NCBI GenBank assembly: GCA_945637645.1
Contig: CALZDK010000003.1
Coordinates: 1-24,991, forward strand
From: an uncultured Prevotella sp.
GTDB taxonomy: Bacteria; Bacteroidota; Bacteroidia; Bacteroidales; Bacteroidaceae
Direction of reading: 5' to 3'
DNA: 24,991 nt
Shown here: one piece after another, positions 8,509 through 16,800 of the stretch
Layout of the letters: every line of letters starts with the position of its first letter
Numbering within the stretch: position 1 is the stretch's first letter
Notes under the pieces: model-generated
What the model saw: the letters and a program-made list of their open reading frames with translations, nothing else
Databases searched by the model: none
Told to the model about the DNA's origin: nothing
Program-made: the position numbers and the translations under genes

Positions 8509-9690
8509 ATGAAAGAATTAGCATTGAAGTACGGATGCAATCCGAACCAAAAGCCTTCAAGAATCTATATGACAGAAGGCGAGTTGCCCATAGAGGTGAT
8601 AAATGGCCGCCCAGGCTACATCAATTTCCTCGATGCCTTCAACAGCTGGCAGCTTGTGAAGGAACTGAAAGCCGCCACAGGTCTGCCCTCGGCAGCATCG
8701 TTCAAGCATGTGTCACCAGCAGGTGCAGCTGTCGGTCTGCCTTTGAGCGACACACTGAAGAAAATCTATTTCGTTGACGACCTGAAGACAGAACTCTCAC
8801 CTATAGCTTGTGCTTACGCCCGTGCCCGTGGTGCCGACCGCATGAGTTCCTACGGCGATTTCGTAGCCCTCAGCGACACTTGCGACGAGGCTACTGCACT
8901 GCTCATCAAGCGAGAGGTGAGCGACGGTGTGATTGCTCCCGACTATACTCCGGAGGCTATAGAGATACTGAAAGCCAAGCGCAAGGGAACTTACAACGTC
9001 ATAAAGATTGACCCTAACTACGTGCCAGAGCCTGTGGAGCGCAAGCAGGTGTTCGGAATAACATTTGAACAGGGACGCAACGAGATAAAGCTCGACGATC
9101 CCGCCCTGTTCGAGAACATTCCAACAGCAAACAAGACATTCACCGACGAGGCTAAGCGTGACCTTATCATTGCCCTCATAACATTGAAATACACACAGAG
9201 CAATTCCGTTTGCTACGTTAAGGACGGACAGGCAATAGGCATCGGAGCAGGACAGCAGAGCCGCATCCATTGCACACGCCTTGCCGGAAACAAGGCAGAC
9301 ATCTGGTGGTTGCGCCAGCATCCGAAAGTAATGGCGCTGCCTTTCGTTGACAATATCCGCCGTGCCGACCGCGACAACACTATCGACGTTTATATCAGCG
9401 ACGACTACGACGACGTGCTCCGTGAAGGAACATGGCAGATGTTCTTCAAGGAGAAGCCTGAGGTGCTGACACGTGAGGAGAAGAAAGAGTGGATAGCCAA
9501 GAACACTCGCGTGGCTCTCGGCAGCGATGCTTTCTTCCCCTTCGGCGACAACATTGAGCGTGCCCACAAGAGCGGCGTGGAGTATATTGCCCAGGCTGGA
9601 GGCTCCGTGCGTGACGACAATGTCATCGAAACCTGCGATAAGTATGGCATAGCCATGGCATTCACAGGCGTGAGATTGTTCCATCATTAA
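8509..9690 (+). CDS. Stand-alone AICAR transformylase (purH C-terminal-type, no IMP cyclohydrolase domain)
   Basis: A 393-residue cytosolic enzyme of the AICAR transformylase fold, which transfers a formyl group from 10-formyl-THF to AICAR in purine synthesis. It opens at KYGCNPNQKP, the usual beginning of the transformylase half of PurH, so the ~200-residue IMP cyclohydrolase domain is missing. Diagnostic motifs are FKHVSPAGAA, with Lys66-His67 matching the catalytic Lys-His pair, then GIGAGQQSRIHCTR, GSDAFFPFGDNIERA, and the C-terminal FTGVRLFHH. Short homologues of ~390 residues occur in Bacteroidetes and other anaerobes; IMP cyclisation must be provided by another gene, perhaps a full-length purH elsewhere. 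It has its own -7 box, and a short hairpin follows the stop. The start ATG directly precedes the conserved domain. Confidence 0.92.
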   Translation: MKELALKYGCNPNQKPSRIYMTEGELPIEVINGRPGYINFLDAFNSWQLVKELKAATGLPSAASFKHVSPAGAAVGLPLSDTLKKIYFVDDLKTELSPIACAYARARGADRMSSYGDFVALSDTCDEATALLIKREVSDGVIAPDYTPEAIEILKAKRKGTYNVIKIDPNYVPEPVERKQVFGITFEQGRNEIKLDDPALFENIPTANKTFTDEAKRDLIIALITLKYTQSNSVCYVKDGQAIGIGAGQQSRIHCTRLAGNKADIWWLRQHPKVMALPFVDNIRRADRDNTIDVYISDDYDDVLREGTWQMFFKEKPEVLTREEKKEWIAKNTRVALGSDAFFPFGDNIERAHKSGVEYIAQAGGSVRDDNVIETCDKYGIAMAFTGVRLFHH

Positions 9691-9693
9691 TTA

Positions 9694-9720
9694 GAGGTGA
9701 GAGGTGCGACCTCTCACTTC
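9694..9720 (+). repeat. Inverted-repeat hairpin after the AICAR transformylase gene
   Basis: GAGGTGAGAGGT (9694-9705) pairs with ACCTCTCACTTC (9709-9720) around a 3-nt loop, 12 bp with one G-U pair. It starts 4 bp after the stop codon. No long T tract follows immediately, so a terminator role is uncertain. Its GGTGAGAGG core recurs after psd at 13015-13023. Confidence 0.65.
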
Positions 9721-9741
9721 CCCTATACAATATATTTAGTT

Positions 9742-9930
9742 ATGAGCGACATTGATGATATAATCGCCGGTGGGGGCTTGGTGTTCAAGGGCGCACCAAA
9801 AGGCGATCCCAATGCCGGTAAGGTTAAAACCAAGGCAAAGAAAAAGAAATATATCACCGGTGCCCATGGTAGCGGGTCGGCACGACAGAAAGCGAAATAT
9901 CGTGAGCAGCGTGCCAACAGGCATAAATAA
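9742..9930 (+). CDS. Small basic protein of unknown function (62 aa)
   Basis: I do not recognise this gene. The product starts MSDIDDIIAGGGLVFKGAPK, followed by a very Lys-rich middle (KTKAKKKKYITGAHGSGSAR) and an Arg/Lys C-terminus (KAKYREQRANRHK). There is no signal peptide or membrane segment. The acidic N-terminus and basic tail suggest a nucleic-acid or ribosome-associated protein, which is inference only. I chose ATG 9742 over a GTG at 9697, which lies inside the preceding hairpin. The stop is 15 bp from the ATG of the YraN-family gene, so the two are probably co-transcribed. It could be a chance frame, but the compact spacing and codon use argue for a real gene. Confidence 0.55.
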   Translation: MSDIDDIIAGGGLVFKGAPKGDPNAGKVKTKAKKKKYITGAHGSGSARQKAKYREQRANRHK

Positions 9931-9945
9931 TCAGTAGCAGAGTTT

Positions 9946-10353
9946 ATGGCGGAGCACAACATACTGGGCAAATGGGGAGAGGAGGCTGCTGCCGACTATC
10001 TCCGTAGGGAGGGTTATACCATTCTGGCACAAGACTGGAAAGCGGGACACCGTGATATCGACATTGTTGCGCAGAAGGGTGCCGACATGATTGTCTTCGT
10101 TGAGGTGAAGACCCGCCGTAGGGGTTCCGCAGTTGCCGGTGAGTTGGCTGTGGACGATGAGAAAATTCACTCCCTGACTCTCGCAGCCAACTGCTATGTG
10201 AAGCGCAACCGCATTAATTGCGAGATACGTTTCGACATAATCTCCATAAGCGGTGGTCCCGGCGACTATGACGTTAAACATATAGAGGACGCTTTCTATC
10301 CAAAACTCATCTATGGCAGAGCTAATAAAACTTATTACGGTAGAAGAGGTTGA
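9946..10353 (+). CDS. YraN/UPF0102-family nuclease-fold protein
   Basis: A 135-residue protein, a usual length for UPF0102. The N-terminus has the family helix LGKWGEEAAADYLRREGY, followed by the PD-(D/E)XK-type core: HRDIDIVA (Asp39), then FVEVKTRRRG with Glu53 and Lys55 in the E-x-K arrangement, and a conserved C-terminal segment IRFDIISI. The family has a Holliday-junction-resolvase-like fold; its cellular job is not settled. The 3' end overlaps the biotin ligase gene by 41 bp in another frame, which points to translational coupling within the operon. Confidence 0.88.
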   Translation: MAEHNILGKWGEEAAADYLRREGYTILAQDWKAGHRDIDIVAQKGADMIVFVEVKTRRRGSAVAGELAVDDEKIHSLTLAANCYVKRNRINCEIRFDIISISGGPGDYDVKHIEDAFYPKLIYGRANKTYYGRRG

Positions 10354-11050
10354 CTCGACAAACGATTTTCTCAGACACTATAGTGGAGAAGAGGGCGAAC
10401 GGATTACTGTTGCGCTGGCTGAATATCAGACGGCAGGCAGAGGTCAAGGCGAGAACGTATGGGAGAGCGAAAGGGGAAAAAATGTCACTTTCAGTATAAA
10501 GTGCGCTCCGCAGGGATTACCCGTTGCTCGGCAGTATGTGATGCTTGAGGCTGGAGCTATTGCCGTTCGTGACGCTTTGGAGAAATATGTCGGTGAGATA
10601 ACCATAAAATGGCCAAACGATGTATATTATCGTGACTCCAAAATCAGTGGAACCTTATCGGAGTGTTCCGTGTCGAGTGCAGGTATCCGTTCTTGCATAC
10701 TTGGTATAGGCATCAACGTCAATCAGGAAGTCTTTTCAGGTAATGCCCCCAACCCAATATCTCTTCTCAATATCAGAGGTGTTGAAACTAATAGGATGGA
10801 AGTGCTCCGTGCAGTCGTAGAGCGTTTCGATGCTTATCTGCGAATGGTGAATGAAGGTCGGTACGACGAGATAGACAACCTGTATAAGTCTGCTCTCTAT
10901 CGCCGTTTGGGTTTCTTCCCGTTTGAGGATAGCTGTGGCAGGTTTGTGGCAGAGTATCATGACATACTGACAAACGGACATATCGTCCTGAGGCGAAGCG
11001 ACGGAACCTTGAGTGAATATGCGTTTAAGGAAGTAAAATATTTAATATAG
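10313..11050 (+). CDS. birA: Biotin-[acetyl-CoA-carboxylase] ligase
   Basis: A 245-residue cytosolic enzyme that makes biotinyl-AMP and attaches biotin to a lysine of biotin carboxyl carrier proteins. It begins directly with the catalytic domain (EEVDSTND), so it lacks the N-terminal helix-turn-helix found in the E. coli BirA repressor. The nucleotide/biotin loop is GRGQGENVW (residues 42-50), followed by KWPND at 99-103 and K110-I-S-G-T-L-S-E, the family's K-x-x-G-x-L-x-E element. A small C-terminal SH3-like domain is suggested by the final ~50 residues. It starts inside the end of the YraN-family gene (41-bp overlap), and pyrH begins 5 bp after its stop. Because it has no DNA-binding domain, it should not act as a repressor. 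Confidence 0.92.
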   Translation: MAELIKLITVEEVDSTNDFLRHYSGEEGERITVALAEYQTAGRGQGENVWESERGKNVTFSIKCAPQGLPVARQYVMLEAGAIAVRDALEKYVGEITIKWPNDVYYRDSKISGTLSECSVSSAGIRSCILGIGINVNQEVFSGNAPNPISLLNIRGVETNRMEVLRAVVERFDAYLRMVNEGRYDEIDNLYKSALYRRLGFFPFEDSCGRFVAEYHDILTNGHIVLRRSDGTLSEYAFKEVKYLI

Positions 11051-11055
11051 TGAAT

Positions 11056-11766
11056 ATGGCAAAGTATAAGAGAATCCTTTTGAAGCTCAGCGGCGAGAGC
11101 CTTATGGGCAAGCAGAATTTCGGCATCGACCCTGAGCGTCTTGCCGATTATGCACGTCAGATTAAGGAAGTGAGCGAGATGGGAGTGCAGATAGGCATTG
11201 TCATCGGCGGCGGAAACATCTTCCGCGGGCTCAGTGGTTCGCAGAAAGGTTTCGATCGTGTCAAGGGCGACCAGATGGGAATGTGCGCCACAGTAATCAA
11301 CTCTTTGGCTCTCAGCTCTGCCTTGGGTGCCATTGGAGTGAAGACAAAGGTGCTTACGGCAATACGCATGGAGCCTATCGGTGAGTTCTACACCAAGTGG
11401 AAGGCAATAGAGGCAATGGAGGCAGGCTATGTCTGCATCTTCTCTGCAGGAACGGGCAGCCCCTATTTCACCACCGACACAGGATCATCGCTGCGTGGCA
11501 TAGAGATAGAGGCCGACGTGATGCTTAAGGGCACTCGTGTTGACGGAATCTACACCGCCGACCCTGAGAAAGACCCTACGGCAACGAAGTTCACCGACAT
11601 CACCTACGATGAGATTTACACCCGTGGACTTAAGGTTATGGACCTCACTGCCACAACCATGTGCAAGGAAAACAATCTTCCCATCTATGTGTTTAACATG
11701 GATGTTGTTGGAAACTTGAGGAAAGTTATGGACGGAGAGCCAATAGGTACTTTAGTGCATAATTGA
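11056..11766 (+). CDS. pyrH: Uridylate kinase (UMP kinase)
   Basis: A 236-residue cytosolic kinase of the amino-acid-kinase fold that converts UMP and ATP to UDP and ADP in pyrimidine synthesis. It shows KLSGES near residues 10-15, the GGGNIFRG loop, DQMGMCATVINSLAL, the UMP-contacting GTGSPYFTTDT segment, and GVYTADP-like GIYTADPEKDP near the ATP site; the C-terminus ends GTLV. The ATG at 11056 (MAKYKRILLKLSG) is preferred over an in-frame GTG at 11050, which overlaps the birA stop. It is the last gene of the small-protein/yraN/birA/pyrH group. The common neighbour frr (ribosome recycling factor) is absent; a repeat hairpin follows instead. Confidence 0.96.
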   Translation: MAKYKRILLKLSGESLMGKQNFGIDPERLADYARQIKEVSEMGVQIGIVIGGGNIFRGLSGSQKGFDRVKGDQMGMCATVINSLALSSALGAIGVKTKVLTAIRMEPIGEFYTKWKAIEAMEAGYVCIFSAGTGSPYFTTDTGSSLRGIEIEADVMLKGTRVDGIYTADPEKDPTATKFTDITYDEIYTRGLKVMDLTATTMCKENNLPIYVFNMDVVGNLRKVMDGEPIGTLVHN

Positions 11767-11778
11767 AGTGGGTTCTGC

Positions 11779-11913
11779 AAGTTGACAAGTAGTTGACAAG
11801 TTGACGAGTTGATAGTTGACGAGTTGACAAGTAAACGAGTTGACAAGTTAATACTCTGCTGTTATCTGCGGTTGGACTATCAACTTGTCAACTCGTCAAC
11901 TTGTCAACTTGTC
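11779..11913. repeat. GTTGACAA-type repeat array forming a large inverted repeat
   Basis: Imperfect direct copies of AGTTGAC(A/G) fill 11779-11850, and reverse-complement copies fill 11881-11913. A perfect 22-bp stem forms between 11791-11812 and 11888-11909. It lies between the convergent ends of pyrH and the DUF4834 gene, so it may end transcription from both sides. The repeat is the same family as 2769-2824: a 26-nt segment, 2788-2813, recurs exactly in inverse orientation at 11888-11913. Confidence 0.85.
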
Positions 11914-11922
11914 TCCAACCCC

Positions 11923-12276
11923 CTATTCTTCCGTATAGTCAACATATTCGCCCTCGTCTGCATCAATAATCTTGCGCTTACGCTCCTCAGGCTGACGGTT
12001 GTCAATAATCACCTTTCCGTCTTCTGTCCGTGTCTGTTGGTATCCTTGCTGCTCTCCGTTTGGTTTGGCTCGGCTTGTGCGTCCGCCACGGAAAGCGTAT
12101 TGGTGCTGACGACGTGATGTGGATTGTCGCTCATATTCCTCGTCCTCGTCGAGTTCGCCTGTCGCCATTTTTCTCATGCGCTTTAGGAATCTCAAGACGA
12201 TGCTGATAGCAAACAAAACTATTGCGCTGACGACAACAAGTATAATAATGATGAAAAAAAGAAGCCCTTTGAGCAT
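11923..12276 (-). CDS. DUF4834 small membrane protein
   Basis: A 117-residue protein with one strong N-terminal membrane helix (about residues 3-29, LLFFIIIILVVVSAIVLF...), a basic RFLKRMRK flank, then a charged, low-complexity tail rich in Arg, Gln, Glu and Asp and ending VDYTEE. This matches the Bacteroidetes family DUF4834, which has no known function. Its start is 2 bp from the pssA stop, so it is the last gene of a psd-pssA-DUF4834 operon. The position suggests a link to membrane lipid synthesis, but nothing in the sequence shows one. Confidence 0.8.
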   Translation of the reverse strand: MLKGLLFFIIIILVVVSAIVLFAISIVLRFLKRMRKMATGELDEDEEYERQSTSRRQHQYAFRGGRTSRAKPNGEQQGYQQTRTEDGKVIIDNRQPEERKRKIIDADEGEYVDYTEE

Positions 12277-12278
12277 GA

Positions 12279-12992
12279 CTAAGTCAATTTGTAATGGTTA
12301 GATATTACTGCGAGGATAACATACCATCCGATAACCACTGCTATACCTGCTATTCCAAAGATGGCGAGAAGCGGGAGAGAGGAGAGGATAAAGACGTATT
12401 TCACCTCATTGCCTTTCCAACCCCAATGTTTGAACTTTAGTGCAAACAGTGGAAGTTCCACCACAAGGAGATAGCTGCAGACCAAGACCATGGCTATGGT
12501 GAGTAGTGTCATGTAGGGTGATATGGACATTATGTCCTCACAACCTACAATCAGAGAACCCCAAAAGAGGGCATTGGCTGGCGTTGGCACGCCAATGAAC
12601 GACGTTGTCTGTCGTTCGTCAAGATTGAACTTGGCAAGGCGGATGGCAGAGAAGGCCGCCATGACGAAAGCCAAGTATGGCAATATAGGGCTTACGCCCT
12701 GAAGCCAATCGGGATAGTCGTGGGTGTAGAGCACTCCGAATACCATTGCCGAAGGTGCCACACCAAAAGTGATGTCGTCGGCGAGGGAGTCGAGTTCCTT
12801 GCCTATTGGTGACGATACATTAAGCAGGCGGGCACTCATGCCGTCGAAGAAGTCAAACGCCGCGCCCAGGATGATGAAGAGCAAGGCTTTTTCATAGCAA
12901 CCTCCAAAAGCGAAGGCTGTAGCAATGCAACCACAAATGAGGTTGCTCGATGTCAAGGCGTTTGGAATGTGCCTCGTTATGCAGTTTGCCAT
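12279..12992 (-). CDS. pssA: CDP-diacylglycerol-serine O-phosphatidyltransferase
   Basis: A 237-residue integral membrane enzyme joining CDP-diacylglycerol and serine into phosphatidylserine. The CDP-alcohol phosphotransferase motif is complete: D50-G-x2-A-R-x8-G64-x3-D68-x3-D72 (in FFDGMSARLLN...GKELDSLADD). Several hydrophobic helices follow. The opening MANCITRHIPNALTSSNLICG is typical of the family, so I start at ATG 12992 rather than an upstream in-frame Met that overlaps psd. It lies 37 bp after psd and 2 bp before the DUF4834 gene, so the two steps from CDP-DAG to phosphatidylethanolamine are in one operon. Confidence 0.95.
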   Translation of the reverse strand: MANCITRHIPNALTSSNLICGCIATAFAFGGCYEKALLFIILGAAFDFFDGMSARLLNVSSPIGKELDSLADDITFGVAPSAMVFGVLYTHDYPDWLQGVSPILPYLAFVMAAFSAIRLAKFNLDERQTTSFIGVPTPANALFWGSLIVGCEDIMSISPYMTLLTIAMVLVCSYLLVVELPLFALKFKHWGWKGNEVKYVFILSSLPLLAIFGIAGIAVVIGWYVILAVISNHYKLT

Positions 12993-13011
12993 ATATACAT
13001 TATTATATATT

Positions 13012-13025
13012 AGGGGTGAGAGGGG
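13012..13025. repeat. Short GGTGAGAGG-containing repeat between psd and pssA
   Basis: AGGGGTGAGAGGGG on the plus strand lies 5 bp beyond the psd stop. Its GGTGAGAGG core matches the hairpin after the AICAR transformylase gene (9696-9704). Only one arm is present here, so no hairpin forms. Confidence 0.4.
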
Positions 13026-13029
13026 ATAG

Positions 13030-13719
13030 TCACGGCAACTTGGCAAGAACGGTAAGGTCGCCGGTTGTCGCTTGTCCCATTTTCACGCAAACCTCAGATC
13101 CTAATGGCAGGAACACGTCAACCCTGGAACCAAGTTTAATGAATCCCATGTGCTCGTCGATGAAACATTCCTCGCCTTTCTTGGCGTAGGTCACTATTCT
13201 GCGTGCCATAGCACCTGCTATCTGGCGACAAAGAATGTCCTCGCCCTCAGGTGTGGTTATCATCACGTCGGCATGCTCGTTCTCCTCGCTTGCCTTAGGC
13301 AACCAAGCCTTGTGGAAGTTTCCGTCGCGGTGCTTCACGAATTTTACCTTTCCGTCAACTGGAAACCAGTTGGCATGTACGTTGAAGAGGCTCATGAAGA
13401 TGGAAATCATCAGACGGCGGTCATGGAAATAGCGGTTTTCCTCCACTTCCTCAATAACAACTATCTTACCATCGGCGGGAGCCACCACCACTCGCTCAGT
13501 GTCGTCCTTGAATTCGCGTATGGGGCAGCGGTAGAAATTGAGGACTATAGCCCACACCGTTCCAAACACTGCGACAAATGCCCAAAACGCTATCGGTGAC
13601 ACGTCGAGCCAACGCAGCAAAGCTGCGACTGCAACAATGCCAACGATACTGTATGTGAGGGTGCCTGTTCCCTCTCTGTGTATTCTTATTTTCTTCAGTT
13701 TCTTGATTCTTCTTCCCAT
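13030..13719 (-). CDS. psd: Phosphatidylserine decarboxylase
   Basis: A 229-residue proenzyme converting phosphatidylserine to phosphatidylethanolamine at the inner membrane. It starts MGRRIKKLKKIRIHREGTGT, has two hydrophobic stretches at about residues 20-60, then FYRCPIREF and VVAPADGKIVVIEEV, FMSLFNVHANWFPVDGKV with the conserved His, and the C-terminal self-cleavage site FIKLGSR, where Ser198 should become the pyruvoyl group. The length fits the short Psd class. The frame stays open far upstream through dnaE antisense sequence, but the start is fixed by the promoter at 13750-13781 and the family N-terminus. First gene of the psd-pssA-DUF4834 operon. Confidence 0.95.
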   Translation of the reverse strand: MGRRIKKLKKIRIHREGTGTLTYSIVGIVAVAALLRWLDVSPIAFWAFVAVFGTVWAIVLNFYRCPIREFKDDTERVVVAPADGKIVVIEEVEENRYFHDRRLMISIFMSLFNVHANWFPVDGKVKFVKHRDGNFHKAWLPKASEENEHADVMITTPEGEDILCRQIAGAMARRIVTYAKKGEECFIDEHMGFIKLGSRVDVFLPLGSEVCVKMGQATTGDLTVLAKLP

Positions 13720-13749
13720 CGGGTAACTCGTTGATTTGATTTTGCAGTG

Positions 13750-13781
13750 CAAAGATACATCTTTTTTGATTATTAAGCAAA
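13750..13781 (-). promoter_or_regulatory. Promoter for the psd-pssA-DUF4834 operon
   Basis: Minus strand: TATCTTTG (13750-13757) as the -7 box and TTTG (13778-13781) as the -33 box, with a 20-bp spacer, an exact match to the Bacteroidetes housekeeping consensus. The leader to the ATG at 13719 is about 25 nt. Confidence 0.8.
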
Positions 13782-13796
13782 CTTTTTGTGATTTCT

Positions 13797-13828
13797 TTTG
13801 GTTATTTCGCAGATAAAGCGTAACTTTA
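13797..13828 (+). promoter_or_regulatory. Promoter for dnaE
   Basis: TTTG (13797-13800), a 20-bp spacer, then TAACTTTA (13821-13828), one base from TAnnTTTG. The leader to the ATG at 13858 is about 25 nt. Its -33 box lies only 15 bp from that of the divergent psd promoter. Confidence 0.75.
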
Positions 13829-13857
13829 CACCTCGAAATCGAAAAAAGACACGAAAA

Positions 13858-16800
13858 ATGCAAGATTTTATACATCTTCATGTACACACATACTACTCGA
13901 TTCTGGATGGACAGTCGAGTATCGCAAAGCTCGTTGACAAGGCTGTTGGCAACGGTATGAAGGGTATGGCTGTAACTGACCATGGAGACATGTTCGGCAT
14001 TAAAGAATTCTTCGACTACTGCAACAAGGTGAACGGGGGCAGGAAAAAGGAGGGACTGGAGCCTTTCAAGCCTATCCTTGGTTGTGAGATGTATGTGGCG
14101 CGCCACCGCAAGGAAGACAAGAACAAGGACAATGGTGACCGAAGCGGTTATCATCTCATCGTGTTGGCAAAGAACTACAGGGGCTACAAAAACCTCATAA
14201 AACTTGTGTCCAACGCGTGGGTGGATGGTTTTTATGGTCGTCCGCGTACCGACCGTGCCGACCTTGAGCGCTACCATGAGGACCTTATCGTATGTTCGGC
14301 TTGTATAGCTGGCGAGGTGCCAAGGAAAATCCTGCAGGACGACATCGCTGGTGCCCGCGAGGCTATAGAGTGGTATAAGCGTGTCTTTGGCGACGACTAT
14401 TATCTTGAGCTCCAGCGCCACGAGGTGAAAGACCCTACCATAAGGGCAAACCGCGAGACATTCCCCTTGCAGCAAAAGGCAAACAAGGTGCTTGTGGAGT
14501 TGGCGAAGGAATATGGGATAAAGGTCGTTTGTACCAACGACGCTCATTTCGTTGACCAAGAGAATGCCGAGGCACACGACCATTTGCTCTGTCTCTCAAC
14601 GGGCAAGGACCTCGACGACCCCTCGCGCATGCTCTATTCAAAGCAGGAATGGTTCAAGACACGCGAGGAAATGAACGAGGTGTTCGCCGACATTCCCGAA
14701 GCGTTGTCAAACACTCTTGAAATATTGGACAAGGTGGAGTTCTACGACATAGAGAACGCACCAATCATGCCCTTCTTCCCCATTCCCGAAGAGTTCGGAA
14801 CCGAGGAACAGTGGCGTGAGAAATTCAGCGAAGAGGACCTTTTCAAGGAATTCACTTCCGACGAGAACGGCGAGAACCAGCTGCCTCGTGAGGAAGGCGA
14901 GAAGAAGATAGCAAAACTGGGAGGCTACGACAAACTCTACCGAATAAAGTTCGAGGCGGACTATCTTGCCAAACTTGCCTACGAGGGTGCGGCAAAGCTC
15001 TACCCCATGCCTCTGACACAGGAGGTTGACGACCGCATACGCTTCGAACTTCACATCATGAAGACCATGGGTTTCCCCGGCTATTTCCTCATAGTGCAGG
15101 ACTTCATCAACTCCGCACGCGATGAGCTGGGCGTTATGGTGGGACCTGGACGTGGTTCGGCGGCAGGATCGGTGGTTGCCTACTGTCTTGGCATCACCAA
15201 GATTGACCCGATAAAATACGACCTCCTATTCGAGCGTTTCCTCAATCCCGACCGTATCTCCCTGCCCGATATCGATACCGACTTCGACGACGACGGACGA
15301 GGCAGGGTGCTTGAGTGGGTGGAGGACAAATACGGACATGAGAACTGTGCCCATATCATAACCTACGGCACAATGGCGACCAAGAACTCCATCAAGGACG
15401 TGGCACGCGTGGAAAAACTACCTCTTGAGAAGGCAAACTGGCTGTGCAAGCTCATTCCCGACAAGTTGCCCGACGGACTAAAGATGAACCTCGGCAACGC
15501 CATAAAGTGCATTCCCGAACTGCGTGAGGCTGAGGCGAGTCCCGACCCGAAGCTCCACAACACTATGGAGTATGCCAAGATGCTTGAAGGCACTGTGCGT
15601 GGAACGGGCATCCATGCCTGCGGTTTCATCATCTGTCGCGACAAAATAAGCGATTGGGTGCCGGTTTCGGTGGCTGAGGACAAAAGCGATCCCGGCCACA
15701 AGTTGCGCTGCACGCAGTACGACGGTCATGTGATTGAGTCAACAGGACTCATCAAGATGGACTTCCTCGGACTAAAGACTCTCTCCATAATGAAGGAAGC
15801 GGTGGAGAACATCCGCATCACCACAGGCGAGGTGGTAGATCTTGACACCATTCCCATCGACGACGAGCTGACATATAAACTATATTGCGACGGTCGGACG
15901 ATAGGAACATTCCAGTTTGAGTCGCCGGGAATGCAGAAATACCTTCGCGAACTTCACCCCACGGTGTTCGAGGACCTCATTGCCATGAATGCCCTCTATC
16001 GTCCCGGACCTATGGACTACATTCCCTCGTTCATTGCCCGAAAGAACGGACGCGAGGAGATAAAGTACGACATCCCCTGCATGGAGAAATATCTCAAGGA
16101 CACCTATGGCATCACTGTCTATCAGGAGCAGGTGATGTTGCTGTCCCGCCAGCTTGCCGACTTTACCCGTGGCGAGAGCGACGCCTTGCGTAAGGCGATG
16201 GGTAAGAAGAAGAAAGCCATCGTTGACGCCATGAAGCCAAAGTTCATCGAGGGAGGAAAGAAGAACGGACACGACCCGAAGGTGTTGGAGAAAATCTGGG
16301 GCGACTGGGAGAAGTTTGCCTCTTACGCCTTCAACAAGAGTCATGCCACCTGCTATTCGTGGGTGTCTTACCAGACAGCGTATCTCAAGGCCCACTATCC
16401 TGCCGAATACATGGCAGCCGTGATGAGCCGAAACCTCGACAACATCAATGAAATCACCAAACTCATGGACGAGTGCCGCGCAATGGGCATCCCGACCCTT
16501 GGACCTGATGTTAACGAGAGCCGTGGGAAGTTCAGTGCCAACAAAAAGGGCGAGATACGCTTCGGCATCAGTGCCATAAAGGGAGTGGGAGGAGCTGCTG
16601 CCGAGGCAATAATAAATGAACGGGAGAAGAACGGCCCTTACAAGGACATCTTCGATTTCATACATCGTATAAACCTTTCCAGCTGTAACCGAAAGTGTAT
16701 GGAATCGCTGGTTCTCAGCGGAGGATTTGACGGGTTCGGCACCATGAAACGCGAAGACTTCTTTGCCAAGAACGCCAAGGGAGAGACCTTCATAGACACT

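Noticed and set aside
8797..9687. 296-codon minus-strand frame opposite the AICAR transformylase gene
   Set aside because: Shadow of a well-conserved gene caused by its codon use; Cys/Val/Leu-rich with no domain.
11809..12117. Plus-strand frame through the pyrH-side repeat into the DUF4834 gene
   Set aside because: Starts in the repeat array and continues as antisense of the DUF4834 gene.
13720..14583. Long minus-strand extension of the psd frame (to 517 codons)
   Set aside because: It runs antisense through dnaE; the psd promoter and family N-terminus place the start at 13719.
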